62,180 bases of DNA. Origin: Anaerolineae bacterium. Lineage in GTDB: Bacteria > Chloroflexota > Anaerolineae > Aggregatilineales > Phototrophicaceae. Below, piece by piece: positions 1 through 8,933 of this stretch. Within the stretch, counting starts at the first letter, position 1. Each line of letters opens with the position of its first letter. Below the pieces are notes generated by a model. That model saw only the letters and a list, made by a program, of their open reading frames with translations. It was not told the origin of the DNA and did not search any database. The position numbers and the translations under genes are program-made. Location: positions 1-62,180 of the forward strand of contig JAJEBK010000039.1 of NCBI GenBank assembly GCA_022823945.1, in the 5' to 3' direction.

Positions 1-2
1 TG

Positions 3-140
3 GTGGAGCGTTTCATCAATAAGATGAAGCATTTTCGCCGTGTCTTTTCTCGCTTTGAGAAGCTGGATACATCCCTTTTCGGCTTTCTGCACTTGGCTGG
101 TGCTATGATCTGGCTACGAGCAAATGTCAACACAACCTAG
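3..140 (+). CDS. IS5-type transposase, C-terminal fragment (cut by window edge)
   Basis: Forward frame 3 is open from the window edge to TAG at 138-140 and encodes the last 45 residues of a protein. It reads VERFINKMKHFRRVF, then SRFEKLDTSLFGFLHLAGA and MIWLRAN. This is the standard C-terminal signature of IS5/IS427-type DDE transposases (VERFFNxLKxFRRIATRYDK...FLAxVHLAAIMIWLR). The catalytic Glu region lies just before or at the edge. The right inverted repeat should fall within a few tens of bases after the stop, but it cannot be identified without the left end. The next gene begins only 78 bp later, so element-derived sequence may form part of its leader. Confidence 0.82.
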   Translation: MERFINKMKHFRRVFSRFEKLDTSLFGFLHLAGAMIWLRANVNTT

Positions 141-155
141 CGGGATAGTCGCTGA

Positions 156-171
156 TTCTGCCTGTGCAGAA
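156..171. repeat. Small inverted repeat after the transposase stop
   Basis: TTCTGC at 156-161 and GCAGAA at 166-171 form a perfect 6-bp stem with a CTGT loop. It lies between the transposase stop and the ribosome-binding site of the binding-protein gene. It could be part of the IS right end or an operator; the sequence does not decide. Confidence 0.35.
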
Positions 172-217
172 ATGCCCTATACACTGTTTAACCCGGATCA
201 TAACCAGGAGAAATCCC

Positions 218-1963
218 ATGTTCAATCGCAGATTTATTGTGACGCTCGGCGTATTATGCGCCCTGTTGGGCTTGGTCGCCTCCAGCGCCACCGCCCAGCT
301 GGCCGAAGTCCCGCGTGAAAAAACGCTGGTCATCGAGAATATCAGTGTGCGCAACCCGGCACCAGAGAACTTCAATCCGTTGGCCAATGGTTCGCTCGGT
401 CATGCTGGCATGAACCAGGTCGGCAACGAGTCGCTGTTCTATTACAACTATGAATCGGGCGAACTCGTGCCCTGGCTGGCAGAAAGCGCCGCCTTCAACG
501 ACGACTACACCGAGCTGACCATCAACCTGCGCGAGGGCGTCAAGTGGAGCGATGGCGAAGATTTCAACGCCGACGATGTGCTCTACACGCTCAACTTCCT
601 GATGGAAAACCGCGATGCGCGCTTCAGCGATCGTCATGCCGACTTCGTCAGCAATGTTGCCGCGCCGGACGACCACACCGTCATCATCTCGCTCAACGGA
701 CCCAACCCGCGCTACCTCTTCAACGCTTTCGGCGTGGGCATCTATTGGTCGACTTACATCGTGCCCGAGCACATCTACTCGATGCAAGAGGACCCGATCG
801 CCTTCACCAACTTCGACCTGGATGCGGGCTACCCGGTCGGCACCGGTCCGTATCGTCTGGTCAACTCCAACGAGACCGAGTCGGTGTGGGACCGCCGCGA
901 TGACTGGTGGGGCGCAGAGACGGGCTTCAAAGATCTGCCCGCGCCCGAACGCGTCATCTTCCTCGCCGCTGGCAACGAAGAGCGCCGCGCCGCCCTGGCC
1001 ATCAACAATGAGCTGGATACCATGTGGCTGATGGGTCGCAGCACTTTCGAGACTGTGGTCGACCAAAATCCGGCCATCACCGGCTGGTACAGCGAGCTGC
1101 CCTATGCCTACCTCGACCCCTGCCCGCGCTACCTGGTGGTCAACAACGCCGTTTCGCCCTTCGACAACCCCGACCTGCGCTGGGCGATGAGCTATGCCAT
1201 CAACCGCGATGCCCTGGTCGATATCGCCTGGGAAGGCATGACCAGCACCATCAACTGGATTATGCCCGGCTACCCGCCCCTGCTGGAATACATGAACGCC
1301 AGCGCCGATCTCTTCGATGCCCACCCGACCCTGGAGCAGAATCAGGACAAGGTCGATGAGTTGATGAGCGCCAACGGCTTCACCCGCAATGCCGATGATC
1401 TCTGGGTCGATGGCGAGGGCAACACCGTGCAGATGGATCTGGCTATCCGCCAGGGCGAGACTTTCCAGGTGAAGATGGCACCGGTAATCGCCGAGCTGCT
1501 GCAGCGCGCTGGCTTTGACGCCACCTTCAAGCTGCAAGACAACGCCGCCTTCAACGAAACCGCCCGCACCGGTGGCGCAAATGCCTGGATCGATGTCGCT
1601 TGTGGCGCAGTCCGCGATCCCTATGGCACGCTGGACAACTTCCACAGCCGCCATTCCGCCCCGCTGGGCGAAGATGTCACCGGCTCGCGCACCCGCTACG
1701 AAAATGCCGAATATGACGCGATCGTCGACCAGATGGCGCTGACAGCCAGCGAAGACCCAGTCATGCAAGATCTCTTCCGCTCGGCCATCGAGATCTGGCT
1801 GACCGAGCTGCCCGCCATGCCGCTGACCGAAGCCTCGCTGCTCACCCCGTTCAACAACCACTATTGGACGAACTGGCCAACGGCGGACAACAATTATGTC
1901 CACCCCGGCTTTTGGTGGCAGACCGCGCTGCTGATGATCACCGAGATTGAACCGGCCATGTAG
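218..1963 (+). CDS. ABC transporter substrate-binding protein, family 5 (oligopeptide/oligosaccharide type)
   Basis: This is the extracytoplasmic solute receptor for the importer encoded by the next four genes. The ATG at 218 was chosen over an in-frame upstream start because AGGAG (206-210) sits at normal distance and the protein then starts with a clean signal peptide: MFNRRF, a hydrophobic core and a probable cut after A26 (SSATA|Q). At 581 residues it is typical of SBP_bac_5 proteins such as DppA/OppA. Family-like segments include the early NFNPL and the SWLAES.../[17 protein letters not shown] block, corresponding to the conserved 'TWTFKLRxGVKFHDG' region. Members of this family bind peptides, nickel or oligosaccharides. 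The uronate genes just downstream make an oligo-uronide or other sugar ligand plausible, but that is inference. Confidence 0.88.
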   Translation: MFNRRFIVTLGVLCALLGLVASSATAQLAEVPREKTLVIENISVRNPAPENFNPLANGSLGHAGMNQVGNESLFYYNYESGELVPWLAESAAFNDDYTELTINLREGVKWSDGEDFNADDVLYTLNFLMENRDARFSDRHADFVSNVAAPDDHTVIISLNGPNPRYLFNAFGVGIYWSTYIVPEHIYSMQEDPIAFTNFDLDAGYPVGTGPYRLVNSNETESVWDRRDDWWGAETGFKDLPAPERVIFLAAGNEERRAALAINNELDTMWLMGRSTFETVVDQNPAITGWYSELPYAYLDPCPRYLVVNNAVSPFDNPDLRWAMSYAINRDALVDIAWEGMTSTINWIMPGYPPLLEYMNASADLFDAHPTLEQNQDKVDELMSANGFTRNADDLWVDGEGNTVQMDLAIRQGETFQVKMAPVIAELLQRAGFDATFKLQDNAAFNETARTGGANAWIDVACGAVRDPYGTLDNFHSRHSAPLGEDVTGSRTRYENAEYDAIVDQMALTASEDPVMQDLFRSAIEIWLTELPAMPLTEASLLTPFNNHYWTNWPTADNNYVHPGFWWQTALLMITEIEPAM

Positions 1964-2035
1964 CCGGTTTGCTCGAACCTGCGCCCTGCCCGTAGCTGCG
2001 GGTGGGGCGTCTTGCCCAAGGGGTAAAGAGCGCAG

Positions 2036-3028
2036 ATGAGTTATCTTTCGCGGCGCATAATCATGTTTGGCATCGTGGTGCTCTTGGCCGCGACAGCCAA
2101 CTTTGCCATCCCACGCATGGCACCGGGCGATCCCATCGGCGCTGTGCTGGAAGAGTTGCGCGCCCGCGGCGCATCCACCGGTGGCGCTGCCGAGCAAGAA
2201 ATTGTCGCCGCCTACCGCGCGCGCTTTGGCCTCGACCAACCCGTGTTCACGCAGTATATCCGCTTCCTGGTCAACACCCTGCGCTTCGACCTAGGCTATT
2301 CCATTTCGTATTATCCACAAAAGGTCGAGTCTGCGCTCTTGCGCGCCTTGCCCTGGACAGTCGGCCTCTTGGCGATAAGCACCGTGATTTCTTTCGCATT
2401 CGGGTCCTTCTTTGGCGCGTTGATGGCTTGGCCGCGCACGCCCGCCGCCGTGAACCGCTTCGTGCCCTTTTTTATGGTGCTTTCGGCCGTGCCTTATTAT
2501 TTGCTGGGGCTGATCCTGGTCTACCTGTTCGCTTTTGTGATGCGCTTGCTGCCGCTGGGTGGCGCTTACTCTTCTGGCACCATCCCGACTCTGGATATCG
2601 ACTTCCTGCTCGATGTCATCCGCCACGGCATCTTGCCGGCGCTTTCGATTCTGCTGACGAGCGTCGGCTTTTGGGCGCTGGGCATGCGCGGCACGATGGT
2701 GACTGTGCTGGGCGAAGATTATCTGACGCTGGCGGAAGCCAAAGGGTTGTCCGACCGCCGCGTTTTCTTTGGCTATGCCATGCGCAACGCCCTGCTGCCC
2801 CAGGTGACATCGCTGGCGATCGCGCTGGGCACGGTCGCATCTGGTTCGGTACTGGTCGAGGTTGTCTTCGCCTATCCGGGCGTCGGCTGGCTGCTCTATA
2901 ACGCCTTGCGCAGTTCTGATTATTACATGGTGCAGGGCGTCGCCTTCTTCTTGATCTTGACCGTGGCGGTTTCTGTGCTGGTCGTAGATTTGATTTATCC
3001 GCTGCTCGACCCGCGCATCGAACGCTAG
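2036..3028 (+). CDS. ABC transporter permease, DppB/OppB type
   Basis: Inner-membrane permease of 330 residues, the usual DppB length, with about six hydrophobic helices. It has the family N-terminus MSYLSRRII...RMAPGDPIGAV (the conserved 'PGDP' turn after helix 1). The EAA-like coupling loop is LAEAKGLSDRRVFFGYAMRN (about residues 236-255), which contacts the ATPases. It is the second gene of the importer operon, starting 72 bp after the binding protein, and pairs with the DppC-type permease 23 bp downstream. The spacer before it can fold into a GC-rich hairpin (CCCTGCCCG...CGGGTGGGG), which might lower downstream expression relative to the binding protein. Confidence 0.9.
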   Translation: MSYLSRRIIMFGIVVLLAATANFAIPRMAPGDPIGAVLEELRARGASTGGAAEQEIVAAYRARFGLDQPVFTQYIRFLVNTLRFDLGYSISYYPQKVESALLRALPWTVGLLAISTVISFAFGSFFGALMAWPRTPAAVNRFVPFFMVLSAVPYYLLGLILVYLFAFVMRLLPLGGAYSSGTIPTLDIDFLLDVIRHGILPALSILLTSVGFWALGMRGTMVTVLGEDYLTLAEAKGLSDRRVFFGYAMRNALLPQVTSLAIALGTVASGSVLVEVVFAYPGVGWLLYNALRSSDYYMVQGVAFFLILTVAVSVLVVDLIYPLLDPRIER

Positions 3029-3051
3029 CGCGCCGCGGGAGTGAGGGAGAC

Positions 3052-3921
3052 ATGCTAGCCACGACCATGCGCCGCGCCAAAGCGGTCATCCTCTACATGT
3101 TGCGCACGCCGAAGCTGTTGCTGGGTATGGCGCTGCTGGCGTCGCTGCTGCTGCTGAGCGCGGTGGGACCGTTGTTCGTCGATATAGACGATTCGCGCTC
3201 AATCAGTGTGCCATCCAACCAGCCGCCTTCGGCCAAGTATCCGCTGGGCACAACCAGCGGCGGCCGCGATATGCTGGCGGTGCTGATCGTGGGCACGCCG
3301 CAAACCTTGCGCATGGGCTTGCTGGCTGGCATTGTCGGCGTAACGTTGGGCGCGAGCCTGGGCTTGATCGCTGGCTACTATGGCGGGCGCATCGACATGG
3401 TCATCAGCACAGCCACCGACACCATGCTGACCATCCCCCCGCTGGCGATTCTGCTGGTGGTGGCAGCTTCTGTTCGCACGATGAGCGTCGACAATATGGC
3501 GATCATCATCGCGCTGCTTTCGTGGATGTTCACCGCGCGCACTATCCGCGCCCAGGTGCTGTCTTTGCGCGAGCAGCCCTATGTGCACATGGCGCGCCTG
3601 GCTGGCTTGCGCGATATCCGCATCATCTTCGAAGAAATCATGCCCAATATCTTGCCTATCGCAGCCGCCAGTTTTGTCGGCGCGACATCGGGCGCAGTTT
3701 TGGCTGGCATCGGCCTGGAAGTGCTGGGCTTGGGTCCCCAGCGCACACCGACTCTGGGCATGACGATCTATTGGGCGCAGCTTTACTCCGCGCTTATCCG
3801 CGGCTTGTGGTGGTGGTGGCTGCCCCCCATCATCGTCCTCATCGTGCTCTTTGTTGGGCTCTTCCTCGTCAGCGCGGCCATGGACGAATTCGTCAACCCG
3901 CGCTTGAGGAGACAAGGATGA
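3052..3921 (+). CDS. ABC transporter permease, DppC/OppC type
   Basis: Second membrane subunit of the importer, 289 residues. It shows the DppC layout: a short cytoplasmic N-terminus, a first helix, an external segment with PPSAKYPLGTTSGGRDML (the 'HPLGTDxxGRDxLS' family motif), then five more helices. The coupling loop reads YVHMARLAGLRDIRIIFEEI. A GGGAGTGAGGGAGA purine stretch just before ATG 3052 serves as ribosome-binding site. Its TGA overlaps the next ATG (ATGA at 3918-3921), so translation of permease and ATPase is probably coupled. Confidence 0.9.
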   Translation: MLATTMRRAKAVILYMLRTPKLLLGMALLASLLLLSAVGPLFVDIDDSRSISVPSNQPPSAKYPLGTTSGGRDMLAVLIVGTPQTLRMGLLAGIVGVTLGASLGLIAGYYGGRIDMVISTATDTMLTIPPLAILLVVAASVRTMSVDNMAIIIALLSWMFTARTIRAQVLSLREQPYVHMARLAGLRDIRIIFEEIMPNILPIAAASFVGATSGAVLAGIGLEVLGLGPQRTPTLGMTIYWAQLYSALIRGLWWWWLPPIIVLIVLFVGLFLVSAAMDEFVNPRLRRQG

Positions 3922-4895
3922 GCCAAGAGATTGCCCTGCAAGTCAACAACCTGCGCGTCTCGTACCGAGCCGGCGAGCAAGCTATCCCGGCTGTCAACGA
4001 TGTCAGCTTTTCGCTGTATGCTGGCGAGCGGCTGGGCATAGTCGGCGAAAGCGGCAGCGGCAAAACCACTTTGGCGCTGGCATTGATGCGCCTGCACAAA
4101 CCGCCCGCCTACATCTTGGGTGGCGAGGCGATTTTGGGCGATGGCAAGGATATCATGACGCTCGACCGCGAAGCCATGCGCCAAACCCGCTGGAGTCGGC
4201 TGTCGCTCATCCCGCAAGGTTCCATGAATTCGCTCAACCCGGTCGTCAAGGTCAAGCATCAAATGGCGGACGCGATCGAGGCGCACGAACGCGGTTGGAC
4301 ACGCGCACACATCAACAAGCGCATAAGCGAGCTGCTGGGGCGGGTCGGCTTGCCAGACAGCGTCGCCGAAATGTTCCCGCACGAACTGAGCGGTGGCATG
4401 AAGCAGCGCGTGTGCATCGCCCTGGCCATCGTCCTGGAGCCCAGTGTCATCATCGCCGACGAGCCGACCAGCGCCCTCGATGTCGTTGTCCAGCGCGTCG
4501 TCATGCAGACGCTCAACGAAGTCCAGCAACAACTCAACGCCGCCATGATCATTATCGGCCACGATATGGGCTTGATGGCGCAATCCGCCGACCGACTCGC
4601 CGTCATGTACGCCGGCAAAATGGTCGAAGTCTCGCCCATCCGCAGCTTCTTTCACGATCCGCAACACCCGTACAGTCAGCTTCTCATCAGCTCGCTGCCC
4701 TCGCCAGAAGAACAGCGCGAGTTGGCCGGCATCCCCGGTAGCCAGCCTTCGTTGCTCGAGCTGCCCAGCGGCTGCGCATTTCATCCGCGCTGCCCCGTGG
4801 CAGAAGACCGCTGCAAAGTCGACATTCCACAGTTGCGCTTTGTCCGCGCCGACCGCCGCGTCGCCTGCCACCTAGTGGAAGAACAACCCGCATGA
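3918..4895 (+). CDS. ABC transporter ATP-binding protein, DppD/OppD type
   Basis: Cytoplasmic ATPase of 325 residues. The start at 3918 overlaps the permease stop (ATGA) and has AGGAGACAAGG upstream; a longer in-frame extension exists but overlaps the permease throughout. Walker A GESGSGKT is at 43-50, the ABC signature LSGGMKQR at about 157-164, and Walker B with VIIADEPTSALD follows. The switch histidine lies in IIIGHDMG. The C-terminal CAFHPRCPVAEDRC is the cysteine-rich tail specific to OppD/OppF ATPases. It should heterodimerise with the next gene's product. Its stop overlaps the next start (4892-4895). Confidence 0.92.
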   Translation: MSQEIALQVNNLRVSYRAGEQAIPAVNDVSFSLYAGERLGIVGESGSGKTTLALALMRLHKPPAYILGGEAILGDGKDIMTLDREAMRQTRWSRLSLIPQGSMNSLNPVVKVKHQMADAIEAHERGWTRAHINKRISELLGRVGLPDSVAEMFPHELSGGMKQRVCIALAIVLEPSVIIADEPTSALDVVVQRVVMQTLNEVQQQLNAAMIIIGHDMGLMAQSADRLAVMYAGKMVEVSPIRSFFHDPQHPYSQLLISSLPSPEEQRELAGIPGSQPSLLELPSGCAFHPRCPVAEDRCKVDIPQLRFVRADRRVACHLVEEQPA

Positions 4896-5881
4896 AGCCC
4901 AAGAAGCTGCTGGAATTGAAGAATGTGACGATGGCTTTCACTGGCAACAAGCGTAATCCGGCTGGCATCGTCGCCCTCGAGGATTTTGACCTGGCCATCC
5001 GCGCCGACCAGCCCAAAATTATCGCCATCGCCGGCGAAAGCGGCAGCGGCAAAACTACTTTGGCGCGCCTCGCCCTGGGCATGATCCGACCCACCAGCGG
5101 CGAGGTCGTCTATCAAGGCCGCGACTTGTGGGCGATGTCCAATGCCCAGCGCCGCGATTACCGTCGCAATGTGCAGGCGATCTTCCAAGACCCTTTCGCT
5201 GTCTACAATCCTTTTTACACAATCGACCGCCTGTTGCAGACGCCCATCCGCAGCTTCAAACTGGCGAAAGACCGCGAGCACGCCCAGCAATTGATCCACG
5301 ACGCGCTGGATAAGGTCGGTTTGCGCTCCAGCGAAGTGCTAGGGCGCTATCCTCACCAGCTCAGCGGTGGGCAGCGCCAACGCATCGTGGTCGCGCGCAG
5401 CCTGCTCATGCACCCCAAGCTCATTGTCGCCGATGAACCGGTCTCGATGATTGATGCCTCTCTGCGCGCCAATATATTGACCAAGCTCAAAGAACTGCGC
5501 GACGACTTTGCTATTTCCCTGCTGTACATCACGCACGATCTGGCCACCGCACACCAAATCAGCGATGAGATCTTCATCCTCTATCGTGGGCGCGTCGTCG
5601 AGACGGGCTCCGCCGCCAGCGTCATCCAAAACCCGCAGCACCCCTACACGCAACTGCTTGTCGCCTCAATCCCGCGTCCCGACCCCGACCGCCGCTGGCA
5701 AGGCACAGTCGAAATCCCGCTGGAGGAGCTTTCTCCCAGCGATGACCGCAGCGGCTGCCTCTTCCGACATCGCTGCCCGCACACCATGACCGAATGTGAA
5801 CATACACCTCCGAACTTCCCAGGGAACTATGGGCAGTCGGTGGCTTGTTATCTGTACAGCGACAGCGGACAGCCTGCCTAA
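4892..5881 (+). CDS. ABC transporter ATP-binding protein, DppF/OppF type
   Basis: Second ATPase of the importer, 329 residues, coupled to the first through an ATGA overlap. Walker A GESGSGKT is at 48-55, followed by signature LSGGQRQR, Walker B LIVADEPVSMIDAS and ITHDL as the His-switch. The tail CLFRHRCPHTMTEC is the OppF-type cysteine cluster. The D-loop region reads PVSMIDAS rather than the common PTSALDVS, as in many DppF paralogues. It ends the five-gene import operon; a small GC-rich hairpin follows immediately, before the uxaC promoter. Confidence 0.92.
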   Translation: MKPKKLLELKNVTMAFTGNKRNPAGIVALEDFDLAIRADQPKIIAIAGESGSGKTTLARLALGMIRPTSGEVVYQGRDLWAMSNAQRRDYRRNVQAIFQDPFAVYNPFYTIDRLLQTPIRSFKLAKDREHAQQLIHDALDKVGLRSSEVLGRYPHQLSGGQRQRIVVARSLLMHPKLIVADEPVSMIDASLRANILTKLKELRDDFAISLLYITHDLATAHQISDEIFILYRGRVVETGSAASVIQNPQHPYTQLLVASIPRPDPDRRWQGTVEIPLEELSPSDDRSGCLFRHRCPHTMTECEHTPPNFPGNYGQSVACYLYSDSGQPA

Positions 5882-5905
5882 CTCCCGCTGACGAATCGGG
5901 GGGAG
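5882..5905. repeat. GC-rich hairpin after the importer operon (palindromic repeat family, minimal copy)
   Basis: CTCCC (5882-5886) pairs with GGGAG (5901-5905) around GCTGACGAATCGGG, directly after the TAA stop. It resembles the minimal form of the palindromic repeat seen elsewhere in the window. A loose AATTTT follows, so it might also act as a weak transcription terminator. Confidence 0.5.
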
Positions 5906-5940
5906 TGACGAATTTTCTGGATTTAGACACTCTCTGTGTT

Positions 5941-5952
5941 GTGAGCGCTTAC
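5941..5952. promoter_or_regulatory. LacI/GalR-type operator candidate
   Basis: GTGAGCGCTTAC is a near-perfect palindrome around the AGCGCT core typical of LacI/GalR/CcpA-family operators. It overlaps the -35 box of the predicted uxaC promoter, so a bound repressor would block initiation. No LacI-family regulator is encoded in the window. Confidence 0.5.
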
Positions 5953-5977
5953 CTGCGTTGGCTGCATCGTGTACAAT
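5949..5977 (+). promoter_or_regulatory. Predicted sigma70 promoter of uxaC-uxaB-iolC-iolB
   Basis: TTACCT (5949-5954), a 17-bp spacer and TACAAT (5972-5977). Transcription would start near 5984, giving a leader of about 28 nt before the uxaC ATG at 6012. Confidence 0.55.
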
Positions 5978-6011
5978 AGCGCCCTGTCGACCGCCAGCGC
6001 GAGACCCGCCC

Positions 6012-7406
6012 ATGCGCAACCGCTATTTTTCTGCCCAGCCAGCTATCCAGCGCGCCGCCGCGCAGCTTTACGAAAGCGCCAAAGACCTGCCGCTGGTCTG
6101 CCCGCATGGCCATGTCGATCCGCGCCTTTTCGCCGACCCCGACTATGATTTTGGCAGCCCGGTCGACCTGCTGATCATCCCCGACCACTACATCTTTCGT
6201 ATGCTCTATTCGCAAGGGATTTCACTGGATGCGCTGGGCATCCCCACGCTGACCGGCGCGCCAGCCGAAACCAACCACCGCAAGATCTGGCAGTTGGTCT
6301 GTGACAACTGGCATCTCTTTCGCGCCACGCCAACCGGCATCTGGATACGCGATGAGTTGGCAGATGTCTTTGGCATCACGCGCAAGCTGAACAGCGCCAA
6401 CGCCATGGCCATCTATGACGATATCGCTGCACAGCTGGCAAGCGAGGCATTTCGGCCGCGCGCCTTGTACGAGCGCTTCAATATCGAGGTCTTGGCCACC
6501 ACCGATACCGCCACCGACAGCCTGGAGCAACACATTGCTATCCGCGAATCGGGCTGGGGCGGGCGCATCATCCCCACTTTTCGCCCCGACGCCGTGGTCA
6601 ATATCGATGCAGGCTGGCGAGACAATATCGAGCTGCTGGGCGAGACATCTGGCACGAAAATCTACAACTATGTCAGCTATATCCAGGCGCTCGAACAACG
6701 CAGAGCCTTCTTCCAGTCGCAGGGCGCGACAGCCACCGATCATGCCGCTTTGACCGCCTATACCGAACTGCTGGATGCCGCCACTGCCGAGTCCATCTTC
6801 CAGCGGGGGCTAAAGGGAGAAGCCAGCAGCGACGATGCAAATCGCTTCACCGGGCACATGCTGCTGGAAATGGCGCGAATGAGCAGCGAAGACGGGTTGG
6901 TGATGCAGCTGCACATCGGCTCGTGGCGCAATCACAATCCCGCCCTGTATGCGCGGCATGGACGGGATATGGGCGCGGACATGCCCACAGGCAGCGAATT
7001 CACGCGCAATCTGAAGCCGCTGCTCGACCGCTTCGGCAATCACAGCAAGTTGCGGCTCGTGCTCTTCAACCTGGACGAAACCACGCTCAGCCGCGAGCTT
7101 GCGCCGCTGGCCGGGCATTATCCCATCCTGCGTCTGGGACCGCCCTGGTGGTTTTATGACAGCTGGCTGGGCATCATTCGCTTCCTGGATGCCGTGGTCG
7201 AAACGGCAGGCATGTATAACCTGGCGGGCTTCAACGATGACACGCGCGCGTATCCCAGCATTCCCACCCGTCACGATGTCTGGCGGCGGGCTTGCGCGCA
7301 CTGGCTGGCCGGGCAGTTGGTTCGCGGCTTCGTTGACGACGAAGACGCCCACGCTATGATGCGCGCGCTGGCCTATGATCTGGCGAAAGACACCTATCGT
7401 TTGTGA
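6012..7406 (+). CDS. uxaC: Uronate isomerase (glucuronate/galacturonate isomerase)
   Basis: Converts D-glucuronate to D-fructuronate and D-galacturonate to D-tagaturonate in the cytoplasm, the first step of hexuronate breakdown. The 464 residues match the family length (about 470). Recognisable features are RYF near the start, metal-binding HGHVDP (H32, H34), the KIWQLVCDNWHLFRATPTG block, and the C-terminal LGPPWWFYDSWLGIIRFLD and FNDDTRAYPSIPTRHDVWRR segments. ATG 6012 was chosen because an upstream extension to 5958 would overlap the predicted promoter. It is the first gene of the operon and is followed, across a palindromic repeat, by the reductase that uses its product. Confidence 0.95.
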   Translation: MRNRYFSAQPAIQRAAAQLYESAKDLPLVCPHGHVDPRLFADPDYDFGSPVDLLIIPDHYIFRMLYSQGISLDALGIPTLTGAPAETNHRKIWQLVCDNWHLFRATPTGIWIRDELADVFGITRKLNSANAMAIYDDIAAQLASEAFRPRALYERFNIEVLATTDTATDSLEQHIAIRESGWGGRIIPTFRPDAVVNIDAGWRDNIELLGETSGTKIYNYVSYIQALEQRRAFFQSQGATATDHAALTAYTELLDAATAESIFQRGLKGEASSDDANRFTGHMLLEMARMSSEDGLVMQLHIGSWRNHNPALYARHGRDMGADMPTGSEFTRNLKPLLDRFGNHSKLRLVLFNLDETTLSRELAPLAGHYPILRLGPPWWFYDSWLGIIRFLDAVVETAGMYNLAGFNDDTRAYPSIPTRHDVWRRACAHWLAGQLVRGFVDDEDAHAMMRALAYDLAKDTYRL

Positions 7407-7411
7407 TGATT

Positions 7412-7490
7412 GCCCCCCTCGGTCCCCCCGACGGGTCAGGGGGAAGTATCTAATAGCTACCCTCTCCGTCCTGACGGGGAGGGGCTGGAG
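7412..7490. repeat. GC-rich palindromic repeat (two hairpin modules) between uxaC and uxaB
   Basis: Module 1 (7412-7447) contains CCCCCCGACGGGTCAGGGGG. Module 2 (7459-7490) contains CCTCTCCGTCCTGACGGGG. Each folds into a 9-10 bp hairpin with a 2-nt loop. The end of module 2 (GGGGCTGGAG) overlaps the Shine-Dalgarno of uxaB. The stretch is open in the uxaB frame, but this upstream part is not conserved protein. Confidence 0.85.
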
Positions 7491-7496
7491 AAACAG

Positions 7497-8933
7497 ATGA
7501 CAAAATTCCTGAGCAGAGCCAATCGCAAAGCGCCGCGCCAGCCCGAGCGCATCGTGCAATTCGGCGGCGGCAACTTTATGCGCGGCTTCGTCGATTGGCT
7601 GGTGGATGTGTTGAATGACGAAGCGGACTTCGGCGCAGGCGTCGTACTGGTCAAAGCCACGCCAGGTCGCTACGAGGCGCTGGATGCCCAGGATTGCTTG
7701 TTCACGACCTGGCTTCATGGTGTGCAGGCTGGCGAATTTCACGAGCAAACGCGGCTGATTAGCTGCGTCAACCGCACTGTCTATCCCTATGACGACTTCG
7801 CGTCCTATCTGGCAGTAGCGCGTCAGGAAAGCATCCGTTTCATCTTTTCCAACACAACTGAATCAGGCATCGCGCATTCACCAGACGACCACCTGGACGA
7901 TGCGCCGCCGGCGACTTTTCCTGCCAAGCTGACTCGTTTTCTGTATGAACGTTGGCAGCATTTTGGCGGGACAAGCGAAGCTGGCTGCATCATCATCCCG
8001 ACCGAACTGATCACCGACAACGCGACACGCTTGCGCGAGATCATCCTGCAGTACGCCGATCAATGGACATTGCCACGAGATTTCTGCGACTGGCTGACGA
8101 ATTGCAATCAATTTTGCAACACCTTGGTCGACCGCATCATTCCCGGCTATCCCGCCGCCGATGCCGAGCGCCTCTTTGCGCAGCTGGGCTACCGCGATCG
8201 TCTGCTGGTGGCTGGCGAGATCTATCACAGCTTCATCATTGAAGCGCCGCAGAGCCTGCTGGACGAGCTGCCCCTGAGACGAGCAAAAACAACGCTACAT
8301 GTCAAAATCGTCGCCGATGCCGCGCCCTACCGCACCATCAAAGTCCGCCTGCTGAATGGCGCGCACACCGCCATGGTGCCGCTGGGGCTGCTGCTGGGCA
8401 TTGAATCAGTGCGCGACGCCATTGGGCATCCAGCGCTGGGGACATTTATCCAGGAGCTCATCTTTCAAGAAGTTATCCCGTCGGTCAGCGAGGTGCCGCG
8501 CGACGAACTGCGGGCATTCGCGCGCCATGTCTTCGACCGCTTTCGCAATCCGCGCATCCATCACAAGCTGCAAACCATTTCGCTCAACAGCGCCAGCAAG
8601 GTCAAAGAGCGCATCGTGCCATCGCTGCTGGGGTATCAGGCAAGTGAGGGCAAGCTGCCCGGGCGGCTGGTCCTGGCGCTGGCGGGCTTCTTGCGCTTGT
8701 ACCGCGGCGACATCTGCCAGCTCAACGATGACCCGACTGTGCTGGATTGGTTTGCCCGGCAATGGCAAGCCGCCCAGACGCACGAGGCATTGGCGCGTGC
8801 CATGCTCGAACACGAGCCGCTTTGGGATGCCGATTTGAGCGCGCTGCCGGGTTTGGTCGAGTCCGTCGGCGAGGCGTTGGATGCAATCGAAGCCGGGCGG
8901 CTGGAAGAGCTGCTGATGCGGGCGGACAGCTGA
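7497..8933 (+). CDS. uxaB: Tagaturonate reductase / altronate oxidoreductase
   Basis: NADH-dependent reduction of tagaturonate to altronate, following UxaC. The 478 residues belong to the polyol-specific long-chain dehydrogenase (mannitol dehydrogenase) family. The Rossmann start is IVQFGGGNFMRGF (19-31), and the family catalytic motif K-x4-N-x2-H is present as KVRLLNGAH (K282, N287, H290). ATG 7497 was chosen over an upstream in-frame start because residues upstream are translated repeat (SVPPTGQGE...) and GGAG at 7487-7490 fits as ribosome-binding site. UxaB is slightly preferred over fructuronate reductase because it retains the CNTLVDRIIPGYP-type segment. It overlaps the next gene by one base (TGATG). 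Confidence 0.88.
   Translation: MTKFLSRANRKAPRQPERIVQFGGGNFMRGFVDWLVDVLNDEADFGAGVVLVKATPGRYEALDAQDCLFTTWLHGVQAGEFHEQTRLISCVNRTVYPYDDFASYLAVARQESIRFIFSNTTESGIAHSPDDHLDDAPPATFPAKLTRFLYERWQHFGGTSEAGCIIIPTELITDNATRLREIILQYADQWTLPRDFCDWLTNCNQFCNTLVDRIIPGYPAADAERLFAQLGYRDRLLVAGEIYHSFIIEAPQSLLDELPLRRAKTTLHVKIVADAAPYRTIKVRLLNGAHTAMVPLGLLLGIESVRDAIGHPALGTFIQELIFQEVIPSVSEVPRDELRAFARHVFDRFRNPRIHHKLQTISLNSASKVKERIVPSLLGYQASEGKLPGRLVLALAGFLRLYRGDICQLNDDPTVLDWFARQWQAAQTHEALARAMLEHEPLWDADLSALPGLVESVGEALDAIEAGRLEELLMRADS

Noticed and set aside
254..2239. Very long minus-strand open frame (661 codons) over the binding-protein gene
   Set aside because: It is antisense to a clear SBP_bac_5 gene, has no recognisable domain and shows the His/Arg/Gly-rich composition of a shadow frame in GC-rich DNA.
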